Origin: Prochlorococcus sp. AG-363-J23
Lineage (GTDB): Bacteria > Cyanobacteriota > Cyanobacteriia > PCC-6307 > Cyanobiaceae
Assembly (NCBI GenBank): GCA_003280245.1
Contig: QCFN01000008.1
Span: forward strand, 1-48,466
DNA: 48,466 nt
Direction of reading: 5' to 3'
This document shows positions 23,064 to 32,687 of this stretch, in pieces. The position numbers and the translations under genes were made by a program. Under the pieces are notes generated by a model. The model searched no databases. It was given only the letters and a program-made list of their open reading frames with translations, and was not told the origin of the DNA. Positions within the stretch are counted from its first letter, which is position 1. Each line of letters begins with the position of its first letter.

Positions 23064-23162
23064 GTCAGCAGAATAGAAAGGAATACTTACCTTTCTATAA
23101 TAGGCATCACTATGGCCAACTGTTCGCAGTTTTGTGCAATATGCTCCAGCTGCATAATATTT

Positions 23163-23173
23163 ATACTAGCAAC
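23163..23173. repeat. 11-bp direct repeat, right copy (candidate att)
   Basis: ATACTAGCAAC, identical to 17570-17580. It could mark the right end of the recombinase-linked island, but the repeat is too short to be decisive. Confidence 0.25.
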
Positions 23174-23503
23174 TTGAGTTGAACAATTTTAAAACAAGGA
23201 TCAAGGCTTTGTTTTCAATAAGCATTATTTTGGAGACTTTCCAATTTCTAGGCTTTAATGATGTTCTTCATTGTTTTTTTAAGATGGAAAGGCTTTCATT
23301 CAGGTCTCAAAATAAATATTCTGTTGCTGATTTTGGAATCAATTATTTATTTCTGATCCGGGCCCAATTCCTTAAAACCCTTCTGGCAGAACAGATTACA
23401 AGCTTTGTGGCTCCTTTCCCCTTAGGATTACAGCCTTTGCGATCTTTAACAATATTAGGGTGATTTGTGCGATAATTTCCCTTTGTAAGCCTTTAACCTT
23501 GCT

Positions 23504-23701
23504 ATGGCCACCAAAAAGAGCGAACAGTCGCGTCTATTGGGCGATTTGCCTATGAGTGGTGAGATAGATGAAAAAGAGCGTATTCGCTATATCTCACATG
23601 CGATGTTTTTTGTAGGATGTGCTTTATTCTCCTTTGGAATTTGGGCTTTGACAGGATTTAATAGCTCAACAGGTCAGGCAGGTCCTTTCCCCTTCGGATA
23701 A
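23504..23701 (+). CDS. Small single-helix membrane protein
   Basis: A 65-residue protein: polar N-terminus of about 28 residues, one transmembrane helix at about residues 32-50 (AMFFVGCALFSFGIWALTGF), then a short Gly/Pro/Phe-rich tail. It starts with ATG in good context and is followed by a terminator-like hairpin at 23729-23761. It resembles the small picocyanobacterial thylakoid-associated proteins but I cannot name it. Confidence 0.65.
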   Translation: MATKKSEQSRLLGDLPMSGEIDEKERIRYISHAMFFVGCALFSFGIWALTGFNSSTGQAGPFPFG

Positions 23702-23728
23702 CTTTTTACTTGCTAAAACAATAGAGAT

Positions 23729-23761
23729 ATCCTTCTACTTTGTTCGACTTAGTAGAAGGAT
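23729..23761. terminator. Hairpin after the small membrane protein gene
   Basis: ATCCTTCTACT (23729-23739) pairs exactly with AGTAGAAGGAT (23751-23761) across an 11-base loop. The downstream sequence becomes T-rich after about ten bases. It probably ends transcription of the gene at 23504-23701 and perhaps of the opposing gene. Confidence 0.55.
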
Positions 23762-23823
23762 CGGACTTAGAATTTTATTTTGAATAAATTCAACTGTTGT
23801 TTGTTTACTTAATACAATAAATT

Positions 23824-24033
23824 TTATTTTCGAATGAACTCAATTTCATTCGAGATATACTTTAGCGATTTACTAATACTTAGATGTGAGCAAGCTAAAG
23901 ATATCATACTGATAGCAAGTATCATTCTAAATAGTGTAGTGCCATGCCTATTAGTTAGAACCTCAATATCAGTATCAAGCAGATAAGTCATAATTTCTCT
24001 TAGTGGAGTACCTTTATTTGCTCGATTTGTCAT
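23824..24033 (-). CDS. Hypothetical small protein
   Basis: A 69-residue protein with ATG start. The middle (about residues 34-52) is hydrophobic and might be a membrane segment, preceded by a polar part with LREIMTYLLDTDIEVLTNRH. No domain recognised. It lies in the accessory region and its coding status is moderate. Confidence 0.45.
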   Translation of the reverse strand: MTNRANKGTPLREIMTYLLDTDIEVLTNRHGTTLFRMILAISMISLACSHLSISKSLKYISNEIEFIRK

Positions 24034-24176
24034 AAATCTAGAACTTTTAATCTTATCAGGTTAGAAGCCTATTACTTTTTTGACTCGTTAATGTTTTGAG
24101 AATGAAATTTTAGACTATTTCTTAAACTTACTGAATTTTCCTAATTACTAGTTGTTTAGAGATAGGAATTCTATCG

Positions 24177-24440
24177 CTAGAAATTACAGGTAATTTTCCC
24201 TTGTAGGGCATTTTCTAGCACTTGCTTTTGAAATGCAGGTACTGGATTTCCTAGAATTTCTTCAAGCAGATCAAGCCTCCAAAGTAATTCGCTTTTTGTT
24301 CTTTTAGGATATTTCTTTTTATAATGAATCCCATGAAGAAGCAGCTTTTTTTTTGTGTATAGAGTTTTTCTTGTTATCTGGAAGTAGTCCAACAGTTCCG
24401 AAGTAGTGAACCAAAAAAAGACGGATTCTTTTCCAGTCAT
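24177..24440 (-). CDS. Putative helix-turn-helix DNA-binding protein
   Basis: An 87-residue basic protein. Residues about 11-60 have the order of an excisionase/MerR-like winged HTH: WFTTSELLDYFQITRKTLYT, then a short basic wing region GIHYKKKYPKRTKSELLWRL and a final helix (DLLEEILG). Such proteins occur as phage Xis or regulators next to integrases. It starts with ATG at 24440. Assignment is by pattern only; the target is unknown. Confidence 0.55.
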   Translation of the reverse strand: MTGKESVFFWFTTSELLDYFQITRKTLYTKKKLLLHGIHYKKKYPKRTKSELLWRLDLLEEILGNPVPAFQKQVLENALQGKITCNF

Positions 24441-24573
24441 TCTCTTTGGATGATGAGATTATGTTCTAAGGATCGCTCCTATTTTTTGAATATCAAGTCT
24501 TTGCGCCTGATCTTCATATCATATCTTTGCCACTGGGATAACTAGGCTGAATATAGTTTATTAAAAGTTGGAT

Positions 24574-24726
24574 TCAATTTTGAGATTTTCCCTTTCGTAT
24601 GTTACGCGTATATCGAGATTCAGTGGACCCTAGAGAATTAGATGCTGAATAAGCAAGATCCTTTAAAAGTTCTTCTTTTACAGCTGCCATTGCATCATCT
24701 ATAGCAGCTGTCATTTCCTTCCTCAT
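24574..24726 (-). CDS. 50-residue miniprotein
   Basis: ATG at 24724-24726, TGA at 24574-24576. The product begins MRKEMTAAIDDAMAAVKEEL, an amphipathic helix, followed by a polar basic tail (SRYTRNIRKGKSQN). It sits in the 416-bp gap between the HTH gene and nrdJ, which holds nothing else recognised. No family known. Confidence 0.4.
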   Translation of the reverse strand: MRKEMTAAIDDAMAAVKEELLKDLAYSASNSLGSTESRYTRNIRKGKSQN

Positions 24727-24856
24727 GAAATAAAATCAATACTATTTAATTATGCCAATTCCCATGATATATGCATAGATTAGTAATATTGCTAATTGTT
24801 TTCTTTTTGATAGTCACTATAGGCTAGTCTTCTTTTCTCTCTGACATTTAGAGTAA

Positions 24857-27196
24857 TCAGTGACTTGGTTTTGAAAGAGGAAGAAGGCATTTATCGGAAT
24901 CACAGCCTGCTGGACCAGCTTCTGTTAGTTCTCCAATATCGTAACGATTTAAAGCTTCAAAGAAGTCACTACTAATTCTTCTTTGGATAACTTTTGATTG
25001 AAGATTCTCATATTCCTCGGATTTAATTGGTTCAAAAGGTAATCGTGGGAAAGTTGCATTAGCATCAAATCTTGCCAGCAGTGCAGCAGAGATGTAACTT
25101 TCCCCATTATTTATGGACTGATAGATAGCCTTTGCTAGAGGTTCAATTTCGTTTTCTCTAAATTCGATTGTTGCTGATGTGTTGTGGTCTGTGTAGTTGG
25201 ACTGAACTTGCATGTAAAAATCAAACTGAGCCAGTGCAGAGAAGTTATTTATATTTACTAGATCTGCCCCTGGAAGATTGGCCCAACTAACCTCGGTTGG
25301 AATTTCTACTAACCATTCTGTACATCTTGGATCGAATGGGTCATCTAATAGCCGTCCATTCTCATCCTTGTCTGATTGAGAAGGTACTAGTGAATATCCA
25401 TAATCCATGCAAGCCATAGCTACGGGGTCATTTTTCCTAAATGTGATCCGTCTTATAAATCTCTGCGCTTTGGGGGGATGCCAGCCCGGTGCTGCTCCAG
25501 TTAAAAGACTCTTTGTCCCTGCGGGCTGAACTGTGGTGCAACGGTTCGGACGTCGAAGCCCATGCCGATCGCAATATTCGAAGACAGTTTGATTAACAAT
25601 CTCTCTCCACTTTCTTAAGAACTTTTGTTCTTGTTTCTTGAAATTGATTCCTTTTTCGGTGCTAGGTCGACCTTCTTCCCACCATGAAAGCCATTCGACA
25701 CCAAATGCGTGAACAAAAAAGTCAAACAATCCTGTAAAGCTAACTCCTACGATTGGGTCCCATGCACGACTCTGTCGATACCTCTCGACTTCAAATCGGT
25801 GATTTAGTAGACAAGCCACTGACAAACCTGCTGCTTTGAAAGCATCTGATTGACTTTTTTCATCTGATGGATCTATTTGATTTAGATGTACCTCTGCAAG
25901 ATTGCAGTGGAAATCTGCTCCTAATATTTCCCCGCAGGGATTTAGACCATATCGACTTAGTCGGTGATTTAATTCTTCTTCTGAAAATGGACCAAAATTA
26001 GTGTTAAGCCACAACTTTGATTCTTCTTTCCCTTGATCACAGTAAATATCTATAAATTCTTTCTTTAGTTCACTTGTAGTAAGTAGATCAGCATTTGATC
26101 GAGCAATTGCCTCGGGGGCAAATTGAATTGCTCCTTCTCCTGAATGGAATTGTTTTTTTACTGCTTCATGGATTACATCAAAGTTTGGACGATTGTGGTA
26201 CACCCTGGTGTGATTCGCCATTCTTAGTGCATCACGTTCAGGATCTATCCGCCAGTTCCCATCTGAATCTTGTTCCCACAAATTTTCTTTCGCACCTGCC
26301 GCGGAATGATCTTCAGCTGAGAACTGGCGCATTCCTGCGCTTCTACGAATGTTCCCAGCAACAATAGTTACTGCTGCTTCGTCAATTAATAAGCAACACT
26401 CAACAGATGTAAGTTTCCTCCCTTTTGCTTTTGAGAGTAATCTACTAACTCGTTCATAAAGATCTTTTAGTTTTACGGGATTTGCCATTCCTCCAAATCC
26501 TTTAAGAGATTCACCTACTGGTCTTACATCAGTAAGGTCAATATCAACGTTTATTTGTTTGTCAGGAAAACGCTTATCGCTAGAGAGCTCAAGTAGTAAC
26601 TGATAACTATCAACCCAGCCCCTACGAGAATCTCCAACTTTGATGAAAACATTATTTCCCTTAATTTTATGAGTTGTATTCTCTACACGATCTTGAATTG
26701 GTGTTTTTCCTATTTCTGATACTGAATTAATATTTATTTGATTTAAAATAATAGGTAAGTTTTTAATTAAATGGGGTTCAATGATTGCACCTGTGCCACA
26801 ACCCATCATCGCAAGGTCCATCATTAATCCAAAGGCTTCCCAGTCAACAAGGTTTGTTGAGGTGCAGTTATAGGCTCCAGAGAAATTTTCAGTCTTCTCT
26901 ATCCAATTTGTCCCCCCAATCCAAAGCCATCTCCCTGATGGGAGAGCTTTTTTTTCGGCTTGCATGCGAGCCATTAAAGCTATTTCTTCTTTTGAAAGCT
27001 TTCCTAGTTTTTGTAGGCCTTTAAGGTTTCGAGCCCCTACTTCACTCCAGCTTTCTCTTCCTGAGGGGGTCTTACGGCTATAAGTTCTATAAAAAACCGG
27101 GTTGGCGGCTGGAGCGTTTGAAGGGAAGTCAGCGCAGAGGTGACCTTCGTCGAGAGTTGTAACGGAAATCTTTGGGCGTCTGGATGCGATCGTCAA
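24857..27196 (-). CDS. nrdJ: Adenosylcobalamin-dependent ribonucleotide reductase (class II)
   Basis: A 779-residue monomeric class II reductase making deoxyribonucleotides with coenzyme B12 and needing no oxygen or iron centre. By comparison with the Lactobacillus enzyme the residues are: Cys111 (SGAYNCTSTN) and Cys431 (FHCNLAE) as the redox pair, Asn419, Cys421 (thiyl radical) and Glu423 in LNPCGEILG, and the C-terminal shuttle pair Cys765/Cys770 (CDSDKC). The start is TTG at 27196, with an AGGA upstream. This single reductase fits marine picocyanobacteria that make pseudocobalamin. It is divergent from the methyltransferase at 27309. Confidence 0.95.
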   Translation of the reverse strand: MTIASRRPKISVTTLDEGHLCADFPSNAPAANPVFYRTYSRKTPSGRESWSEVGARNLKGLQKLGKLSKEEIALMARMQAEKKALPSGRWLWIGGTNWIEKTENFSGAYNCTSTNLVDWEAFGLMMDLAMMGCGTGAIIEPHLIKNLPIILNQININSVSEIGKTPIQDRVENTTHKIKGNNVFIKVGDSRRGWVDSYQLLLELSSDKRFPDKQINVDIDLTDVRPVGESLKGFGGMANPVKLKDLYERVSRLLSKAKGRKLTSVECCLLIDEAAVTIVAGNIRRSAGMRQFSAEDHSAAGAKENLWEQDSDGNWRIDPERDALRMANHTRVYHNRPNFDVIHEAVKKQFHSGEGAIQFAPEAIARSNADLLTTSELKKEFIDIYCDQGKEESKLWLNTNFGPFSEEELNHRLSRYGLNPCGEILGADFHCNLAEVHLNQIDPSDEKSQSDAFKAAGLSVACLLNHRFEVERYRQSRAWDPIVGVSFTGLFDFFVHAFGVEWLSWWEEGRPSTEKGINFKKQEQKFLRKWREIVNQTVFEYCDRHGLRRPNRCTTVQPAGTKSLLTGAAPGWHPPKAQRFIRRITFRKNDPVAMACMDYGYSLVPSQSDKDENGRLLDDPFDPRCTEWLVEIPTEVSWANLPGADLVNINNFSALAQFDFYMQVQSNYTDHNTSATIEFRENEIEPLAKAIYQSINNGESYISAALLARFDANATFPRLPFEPIKSEEYENLQSKVIQRRISSDFFEALNRYDIGELTEAGPAGCDSDKCLLPLSKPSH

Positions 27197-27308
27197 GGTA
27201 GATTCCTAACTTCAGTATCGGCACGCTAACGCCATCAGTGGGGTCGGCAAGTTTTATTAACACCATTGACAGCGTTTCGCTGAGAATGCTCTTCTGCACT
27301 GGGCTCGT

Positions 27309-28025
27309 ATGCAACGAAAAACCGAAGCGGAATTAATGATTGATCGCTATCAGGCAGTGGCTTACGCGAATGCAGACTTTTCGGCTAGTGATGATTCTTT
27401 TATAAATCGTTTAATTTGGTTTATTAATCAGTCAGGGAACAGCCCTCTTGCAGGTGATTTCTTGATAGTTGATCTTGGATGTGGCCCTGGGAACATAACT
27501 CAACGGCTGGCTAGGACTTGGCCAAAAGCTCATATTTTTGGAATTGATGGTTCTCAAGCAATGCTTGATATTGCTTTGGAAAGAAAGGAATTGTCTAAAG
27601 AGTTTTTTGGTAATATAGATTATTTTAACTTAGACATTAATTGCCTTGTTAATAGTAATCTTGGCCTAACAAATTCAGCGAATCTAATAGTTAGTAATAG
27701 CCTTCTTCATCATTTACATGACCCGCAAATTCTATGGAAATCTATTCACTTTCTTGCTGCTCCTGGTGCGATTATTTTCTTTAGAGATCTTCAAAGACCT
27801 CTTTCTATTGAAAAAGCACTAGAAATGCAAAAGATGTATGTCTCAGAAGCTCCATTGATTCTAAAAAGAGATTATTTGGCTTCATTGCAAGCTGCGTTTA
27901 CTATTGATGAAGTTCGCGCCCAAATCAGGAGTGGTGGCTTGGATTTTTTGCATGTTTGTGGGTTTCAGGACCGTTATCTTGAGATCTTTGGACGATACAA
28001 CCATGTTGATGGCAGACTGTCGTGA
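27309..28025 (+). CDS. Class I SAM-dependent methyltransferase
   Basis: A 238-residue methyltransferase of the Methyltransf_11/25 type. Motif I is VDLGCGPGNITQRLA (about residues 56-70), motif post I IFGIDGSQAMLDIA, and motif IV region SNSLLHHLHDPQ. No substrate can be named; it resembles small-molecule methyltransferases such as the trans-aconitate type. It ends four bases before prfC on the same strand and is probably cotranscribed with it. Confidence 0.85.
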   Translation: MQRKTEAELMIDRYQAVAYANADFSASDDSFINRLIWFINQSGNSPLAGDFLIVDLGCGPGNITQRLARTWPKAHIFGIDGSQAMLDIALERKELSKEFFGNIDYFNLDINCLVNSNLGLTNSANLIVSNSLLHHLHDPQILWKSIHFLAAPGAIIFFRDLQRPLSIEKALEMQKMYVSEAPLILKRDYLASLQAAFTIDEVRAQIRSGGLDFLHVCGFQDRYLEIFGRYNHVDGRLS

Positions 28026-28029
28026 TTAG

Positions 28030-29706
28030 ATGGAGTCAATGAGCAGGATTTCCAATATTGAATCCAAGGCAAATTTCTCAGGAGATGAGGAGTCCGAGAT
28101 CTCTATTAAAGAGGCAGTTGGGCTAAGAAGAAATTTTGCAATTATCTCCCATCCTGATGCAGGAAAAACAACTCTTACAGAAAAATTGCTTCTTTATGGA
28201 GGAGCTATTCAACAAGCTGGCGCAGTTAAAGCAAGAGGTGAACAGAGGAAGGTTACTTCTGACTGGATGGAGTTAGAGCAACAACGGGGAATTTCAATTA
28301 CTTCTACTGTTTTGCAGTTTGAATATTGCTCTAACAAGATCAATCTTTTAGATACACCAGGGCACCAGGATTTTTCAGAAGACACATATAGAACTCTTGC
28401 TGCAGCAGACAATGCTGTAATGCTTGAAGATGCAGCTAAAGGCCTGGAGCCTCAGACTAGGAAGTTGTTTGAGGTGTGTCGGATGAGAAATATTCCGATT
28501 TTTACTTTTATCAATAAGATGGATCGTCCTGGGCAGGAACCTCTTGCTTTACTTGATGAAATTGAAGCTGAATTAGGGTTAAAGACATGGGCGGTTAATT
28601 GGCCGATTGGAAGTGGAGACCTTTTTCGAGGAGTGATTGATCGCCGGACTAAGGATGTTGTACTTTTTACTAGAGCTGAAAGAGGTAAACAAGCAACTGA
28701 AGAAATTCTAAAGTTGAATGATTCCAAATTACAAAATTTGGTTGAGCCAGAATTACTTAATAAGGCTTTAGAAGAATTAGAACTTTTAGATCTTGCTGGA
28801 GAGAAGATGAATTTGGATAACATTAAAAATGGAGAATTAACACCAGTTTTCTTTGGGTCAGCAATGACTAATTTTGGTGTCAGGCCATTTTTAGAGGCCT
28901 TCCTTGAGATGGCTCAAAGGCCTATTGGACGATCAACTAAAGAAGGAATTATTGACCCCCTTAGCAATGATTTCAGTGGGTTTGTCTTTAAATTACAGGC
29001 TAATATGGATCCACGTCATCGAGACAGAGTTGCTTTTATAAGAGTATGTAGCGGTCGATTTCAAAAGGATATGACCGTGCGACATGCTAGAACAGGAAAG
29101 AGTATTAGATTGTCTCGCCCTCAGAAAATCTTTGGACAAGACCGTGCTGTTGTAGATGATGCATATCCTGGCGATATTATTGGTTTAAATAATCCCGGAA
29201 TGTTTGCTATTGGAGATACCTTGTATACAGGTTCTAGAGTTGAATATGAAGGTATTCCTTGTTTTAGTCCTGAAATTTTTAGTTGGTTAAGAAATCCAAA
29301 CCCATCAGCTTTTAAGAATTTTAGAAAAGGTGTAAATGAACTTAGAGAAGAAGGCGCCGTTCAAATTCTTTATGATACTGATCAAAGCAAGAGAGATCCA
29401 ATCCTTGCAGCTGTTGGTCAATTACAGCTCGAAGTTGTTCAACATAGGTTAGAAAGCGAATATGGAGTTTCCACTCGTTTAGATCCTTTGGGATATCAGG
29501 TTGCAAGATGGGTTGATGGGGGATGGGCTTCTTTAGAGAAAGTCGGCAGGATCTTTAACTGCAAAATTGTTCAAGACGCATGGTCTAGGCCAGTTCTCCT
29601 CTTCAAGAATGATTGGAATCTGAATCAGCTTTTAGAGGATCATCAATCACTTAGCCTTTCTGCTGTTGCACCTGTAGTTAGTGGTGTAGAACCCATCACA
29701 CTGTGA
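28030..29706 (+). CDS. prfC: Peptide chain release factor 3
   Basis: A 558-residue GTPase that ejects RF1/RF2 from the ribosome after termination. The GTP-binding motifs are [15 protein letters not shown] (G1), DTPGHQDF (G3) and NKMDRPG (G4), and the rest matches RF3 domains II and III ([37 protein letters not shown]). The N-terminus carries an extra acidic stretch of about 20 residues before the G domain. The next start is the Met at 28039. A short AT-rich hairpin follows the stop. Confidence 0.95.
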   Translation: MESMSRISNIESKANFSGDEESEISIKEAVGLRRNFAIISHPDAGKTTLTEKLLLYGGAIQQAGAVKARGEQRKVTSDWMELEQQRGISITSTVLQFEYCSNKINLLDTPGHQDFSEDTYRTLAAADNAVMLEDAAKGLEPQTRKLFEVCRMRNIPIFTFINKMDRPGQEPLALLDEIEAELGLKTWAVNWPIGSGDLFRGVIDRRTKDVVLFTRAERGKQATEEILKLNDSKLQNLVEPELLNKALEELELLDLAGEKMNLDNIKNGELTPVFFGSAMTNFGVRPFLEAFLEMAQRPIGRSTKEGIIDPLSNDFSGFVFKLQANMDPRHRDRVAFIRVCSGRFQKDMTVRHARTGKSIRLSRPQKIFGQDRAVVDDAYPGDIIGLNNPGMFAIGDTLYTGSRVEYEGIPCFSPEIFSWLRNPNPSAFKNFRKGVNELREEGAVQILYDTDQSKRDPILAAVGQLQLEVVQHRLESEYGVSTRLDPLGYQVARWVDGGWASLEKVGRIFNCKIVQDAWSRPVLLFKNDWNLNQLLEDHQSLSLSAVAPVVSGVEPITL

Positions 29707-29728
29707 TGTTTGAGAACACTTTTATAAA

Positions 29729-29748
29729 ATGATTTTCCCTAAAATCAT
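29729..29748. terminator. AT-rich hairpin after prfC
   Basis: ATGATTTT (29729-29736) and AAAATCAT (29741-29748) are perfect inverted copies around CCCT, followed by a T-rich stretch that includes a run of T near 29766. It may act as a weak terminator for the methyltransferase-prfC transcript. A second small palindrome, TGATCAGCGTGATCA, lies at 29789-29803. Confidence 0.4.
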
Positions 29749-29851
29749 AATTTCCTTTAACCTAATTTTTTGATTTGTAACCTATGCCTGATCAGCGTGA
29801 TCATTTTATAAAATTATCAAGATATCCTCAGTGAAGGCTAAGGTTAGTTTT

Positions 29852-30550
29852 ATGACTTCAGAAGTTGGCTCAAATTCTGATTCTCCCGGCGCAAAGGATC
29901 CTTATTCATTGCTAGGCTTAGAGCCCGGAGCAAGTTTTGATGCTGTTCAAGAAGCACGAGAAAAGCGGTTGGATGAAGTTGGTGCTGATCCCCAGGCTAG
30001 GGCAAAAATAGAGGCTTCATACGATGCCCTTTTGATGACTAGTTTAAGAGAAAGGCAGCTTGGTAAAGTTAGTAGTGCTGCTGCTAATGCTTCTAAACGA
30101 GAAAAGTTAAATAAACAATTTGCTGGAAAAGTATTAGGTTCTAATTCGTTGTTAACCACCCTGCGAGGGAAGAATACTTCAGACTCCGGTGAATCTACTA
30201 AAAGATTATTACCTGATTTAACTCTTTCTGAGGGGCAAGGCCTAGCCATTAGATTGTCTTTAGGGGTCTTGGCTTTAGTTCTTTTGCTGCTTTCGCCAGC
30301 AGGAGGTACTGAATTAATTCTTTCTATAGGAACTATTGCATTGTTTATTAGTCAAATCAAAAGAGGTCGAAAACCGTTAGCCTCTCTTGGATGGAGCATT
30401 GCTCTTCTTAGTGTTGGGTTGGTTTGTGGGGGATTATTGATTAAGGGAGTCAGTCCAGACTCCTTGCTTCATTTACCTTTGACATCAGATCAACTTGAGG
30501 CATTACCCGCATTATTACTTATTTGGGCAGGAACACTATTGATAGCTTAA
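29852..30550 (+). CDS. CPP1-like protein (DUF3353)
   Basis: About 232 residues from the ATG at 29852 (a GTG at 29831 is an alternative start). Residues about 15-75 are a J-like helical domain (DPYSLLGLEPGASFDAVQEA, RAKIEASYDALLM), followed by a basic linker and four hydrophobic segments. This is the arrangement of the plant protein CPP1 (chaperone-like protein of protochlorophyllide oxidoreductase) and of the cyanobacterial DUF3353 family. It may stabilise protochlorophyllide oxidoreductase at the membrane; this is known for the plant protein and only inferred here. It is convergent with hslO (3 bases between stops). Confidence 0.8.
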   Translation: MTSEVGSNSDSPGAKDPYSLLGLEPGASFDAVQEAREKRLDEVGADPQARAKIEASYDALLMTSLRERQLGKVSSAAANASKREKLNKQFAGKVLGSNSLLTTLRGKNTSDSGESTKRLLPDLTLSEGQGLAIRLSLGVLALVLLLLSPAGGTELILSIGTIALFISQIKRGRKPLASLGWSIALLSVGLVCGGLLIKGVSPDSLLHLPLTSDQLEALPALLLIWAGTLLIA

Positions 30551-30553
30551 GTA

Positions 30554-31462
30554 TTATTCTTTTTCAGTAACTAGATTTTTTAGTTCTTTGCTATCAATAT
30601 GGTAAATATTATTGCAGAAGTGACATGTCAGCTCTGCTTGACCATCCTCTTCGAGTATTGATTCCAGTTCAGTTTTCTCAAGCATTTTGAGAGCTCTAAT
30701 GCTTCTTTCCTTGCTACACTTGCATGAAAAATAGACTTTTTGCTCACTAGATTTCGTCTGCTCTAAGTTTGCATCTAGATCAGGAAAGACATCTTTTAGA
30801 AGATAAAAAAGATCATCTTTAGACTTTTCTAGTCTTTCACTGAAATTTGTAATCTCTTTGCATCTTTCCTCTAATAACGAAATTAAGGCAGGCTCATTAG
30901 CTGCTTTTGGGAGGACTTGAACAAGTAATGCTCCACTGCAAGTTAATTCATCTCGATAAATATGTTCTCCAACAAAGACAGCTGATGGAGTTTGTTCTGA
31001 GTGAAGAAGATATGAAGCTATATCTTCGCCAATCTCACCCTTTATAAGTTCAACAGTGCTGCTGAAGGGTTCACTTTTGCCTTCGTCTCTAATGACATGA
31101 AGATAGCCTTTGCCTGTAGCAGCTTCAAAATCAAAAAAGAAATTACCGTTTGCGTTCCTCGTGAGATCTAGCTCGAGTTTTGGCTCACCAACATATCCCC
31201 GAACACTGCCATCTCTTCCAGCGTCAACATTTAAACCTTTCAGTGGTCCGTCGGACTTAATTCTGATGTTCACTCTTCCGTGAGAAACTTTCATTGAACT
31301 TGCTAGTAATAGCCCTGCTCCCATTGCTCTTCCAAGAAGAACAGTTGTTAGATATGAGAGCCCGTGCCTTTGTTGTGCTTCTTTAGTTGTTTCTGTTGTT
31401 GTTACGGCTACTAGTCGAATCCCACCGCCAGCTGCCGTTGCTCTTACTAGAGAGTCACTCAC
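30554..31462 (-). CDS. hslO: Redox-regulated chaperone Hsp33
   Basis: A 302-residue Hsp33 holdase, active when its C-terminal zinc centre is oxidised. The zinc ligands are visible as FSCKCSKE (C-x-C) and LTCHFCNN (C-x2-C), 30 residues apart. The N-terminal core ([50 protein letters not shown]) is conserved. The start is GTG at 31462. It is preceded by the ABC ATPase gene on the same strand with 14 bases between them. Confidence 0.95.
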   Translation of the reverse strand: MSDSLVRATAAGGGIRLVAVTTTETTKEAQQRHGLSYLTTVLLGRAMGAGLLLASSMKVSHGRVNIRIKSDGPLKGLNVDAGRDGSVRGYVGEPKLELDLTRNANGNFFFDFEAATGKGYLHVIRDEGKSEPFSSTVELIKGEIGEDIASYLLHSEQTPSAVFVGEHIYRDELTCSGALLVQVLPKAANEPALISLLEERCKEITNFSERLEKSKDDLFYLLKDVFPDLDANLEQTKSSEQKVYFSCKCSKERSIRALKMLEKTELESILEEDGQAELTCHFCNNIYHIDSKELKNLVTEKE

Positions 31463-31476
31463 AGTTTCTTTCCAAT

Positions 31477-32124
31477 TTAATTCAATGTACTCATTTGATG
31501 AAGTTGACCATCACTAAGTTCAAATGATGAGTTCATAAGGCCTTCAAAGAGCTCTGGTTCATGAGTTACCACAATTAGAACCTGTTGTTTTGCAAGAGCT
31601 GCTATGAATTCAATAATTTCATCACGAACAGACCAATCCAAACCTGCAGTGGGTTCGTCAAGTAGCAAAATTTTAGGATTTTTTAGAAGTTGAACTGCAA
31701 GAGCCAATCTCCTTTGTTGACCTCCACTTAAAGTTTCTGGGGCTTGCTTAAGTTTGACGTCATGAAGTCCGACTTTACTTAGTACTTTTGTCTGGGATTC
31801 GTTGGTTAGTCGACGATGGCCAAGTCTTAATTCCTGTCCTACTGTTAATCCTAGAAAATGCCTTTCAGGGAATTGAAATACAACTCCACTAAGCCATCTT
31901 CTTTGTCTATTGTTTATGGTTTTATTATTCCAATAGAAACTGCCTTTATTAGGCTTGGCTAATCCACTTATCACATCTATTAGACTAGTTTTGCCACTTC
32001 CACTTGCTCCTGAAATCACTATAGGAATTCCAGCGCCTGCTTTAAGATTTATTCCTCTAAGCACAGGCCTTTCAGCTGTTGCTGGGCGATAGTGCAGGTT
32101 CGTAATCTCAAGAACATCTCTCAT
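31477..32124 (-). CDS. ABC transporter ATP-binding protein (ECF/CbiO-like)
   Basis: About 215 residues from the ATG at 32124; a TTG at 32172 would add 16 unrelated residues. Motifs are Walker [12 protein letters not shown], signature [16 protein letters not shown], Walker [13 protein letters not shown] and H-loop VTHEPE. The QFPERHFLG insert after the Q-loop is typical of energy-coupling-factor ATPases (CbiO/EcfA type) for vitamins or metals. No permease is adjacent; cyanobacterial orthologues are often orphans. The substrate is unknown. Confidence 0.8.
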   Translation of the reverse strand: MRDVLEITNLHYRPATAERPVLRGINLKAGAGIPIVISGASGSGKTSLIDVISGLAKPNKGSFYWNNKTINNRQRRWLSGVVFQFPERHFLGLTVGQELRLGHRRLTNESQTKVLSKVGLHDVKLKQAPETLSGGQQRRLALAVQLLKNPKILLLDEPTAGLDWSVRDEIIEFIAALAKQQVLIVVTHEPELFEGLMNSSFELSDGQLHQMSTLN

Positions 32125-32234
32125 GTGTAGGTTTTCATCTTGGTATGGTTGCTCTGAAAAAAAACCGACCAAATCATTTAAAAATTATAGTTTTCTATAT
32201 TCTGAAGTGATGATTGAAATTTCTGATTAACGGA

Positions 32235-32684
32235 ATGAAAGTCACTTTTCGCGAAGTTGATCCCTTTAATTGCTGGATATGGCTTCGGTTTTCGGAACTG
32301 CCAAGCCAGGGTGAGCGAAGTTATGTAGATGGCGTTCTAGATAGTTGGTATGTTCTTGGACGGATGGGAGGCTTTAATTCTCAGAATCTTCAAGTTAATG
32401 AACAAGGGAATGATTTGAGTTGGATGACTTACGATAATGAGCAGGCAAAAGCTGTAATACCTTCTTTAATGCATAATCTTGGAGAGATAGAATATCAAAA
32501 TGAATGGTCTAGATTTTGGGTAGATTTTGGCACTTCAGATCCCGTTGCGATCGACGTATTAATTAACATCATGATGCGACTTGATGAAGATATAGTTCAG
32601 CTTGAAGAACTTGTTATAGGAGGTGTTAATGAAGATTGGCCAGTAGAGGACCATCCTGATGCAATTTTTCAATTAGGAGAATAA
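32235..32684 (+). CDS. Conserved cyanobacterial protein, DUF3531
   Basis: 149 residues from the ATG at 32235; a TTG at 32214 would add seven residues. The start MKVTFREVDPFNCWIWLRF is the hallmark of the DUF3531 family in cyanobacteria and plant plastids. The rest includes the GMMRLDEDI-like helix (NIMMRLDEDIVQLEEL) and an acidic end. Soluble; function unknown. It is in a plus-strand cluster with rsmE, 3 bases before it. Confidence 0.8.
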   Translation: MKVTFREVDPFNCWIWLRFSELPSQGERSYVDGVLDSWYVLGRMGGFNSQNLQVNEQGNDLSWMTYDNEQAKAVIPSLMHNLGEIEYQNEWSRFWVDFGTSDPVAIDVLINIMMRLDEDIVQLEELVIGGVNEDWPVEDHPDAIFQLGE

Positions 32685-32687
32685 TTT

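Noticed and set aside
17453-23173. CRISPR array or tandem repeats in the island
   Set aside because: No regularly spaced repeats were seen; the ATACTAGCAA copies lie kilobases apart.
23179-23463. Plus-strand ORF of 94 codons starting at a TTG
   Set aside because: No recognisable motifs, poor start and irregular composition; the coding claim is too weak to list.
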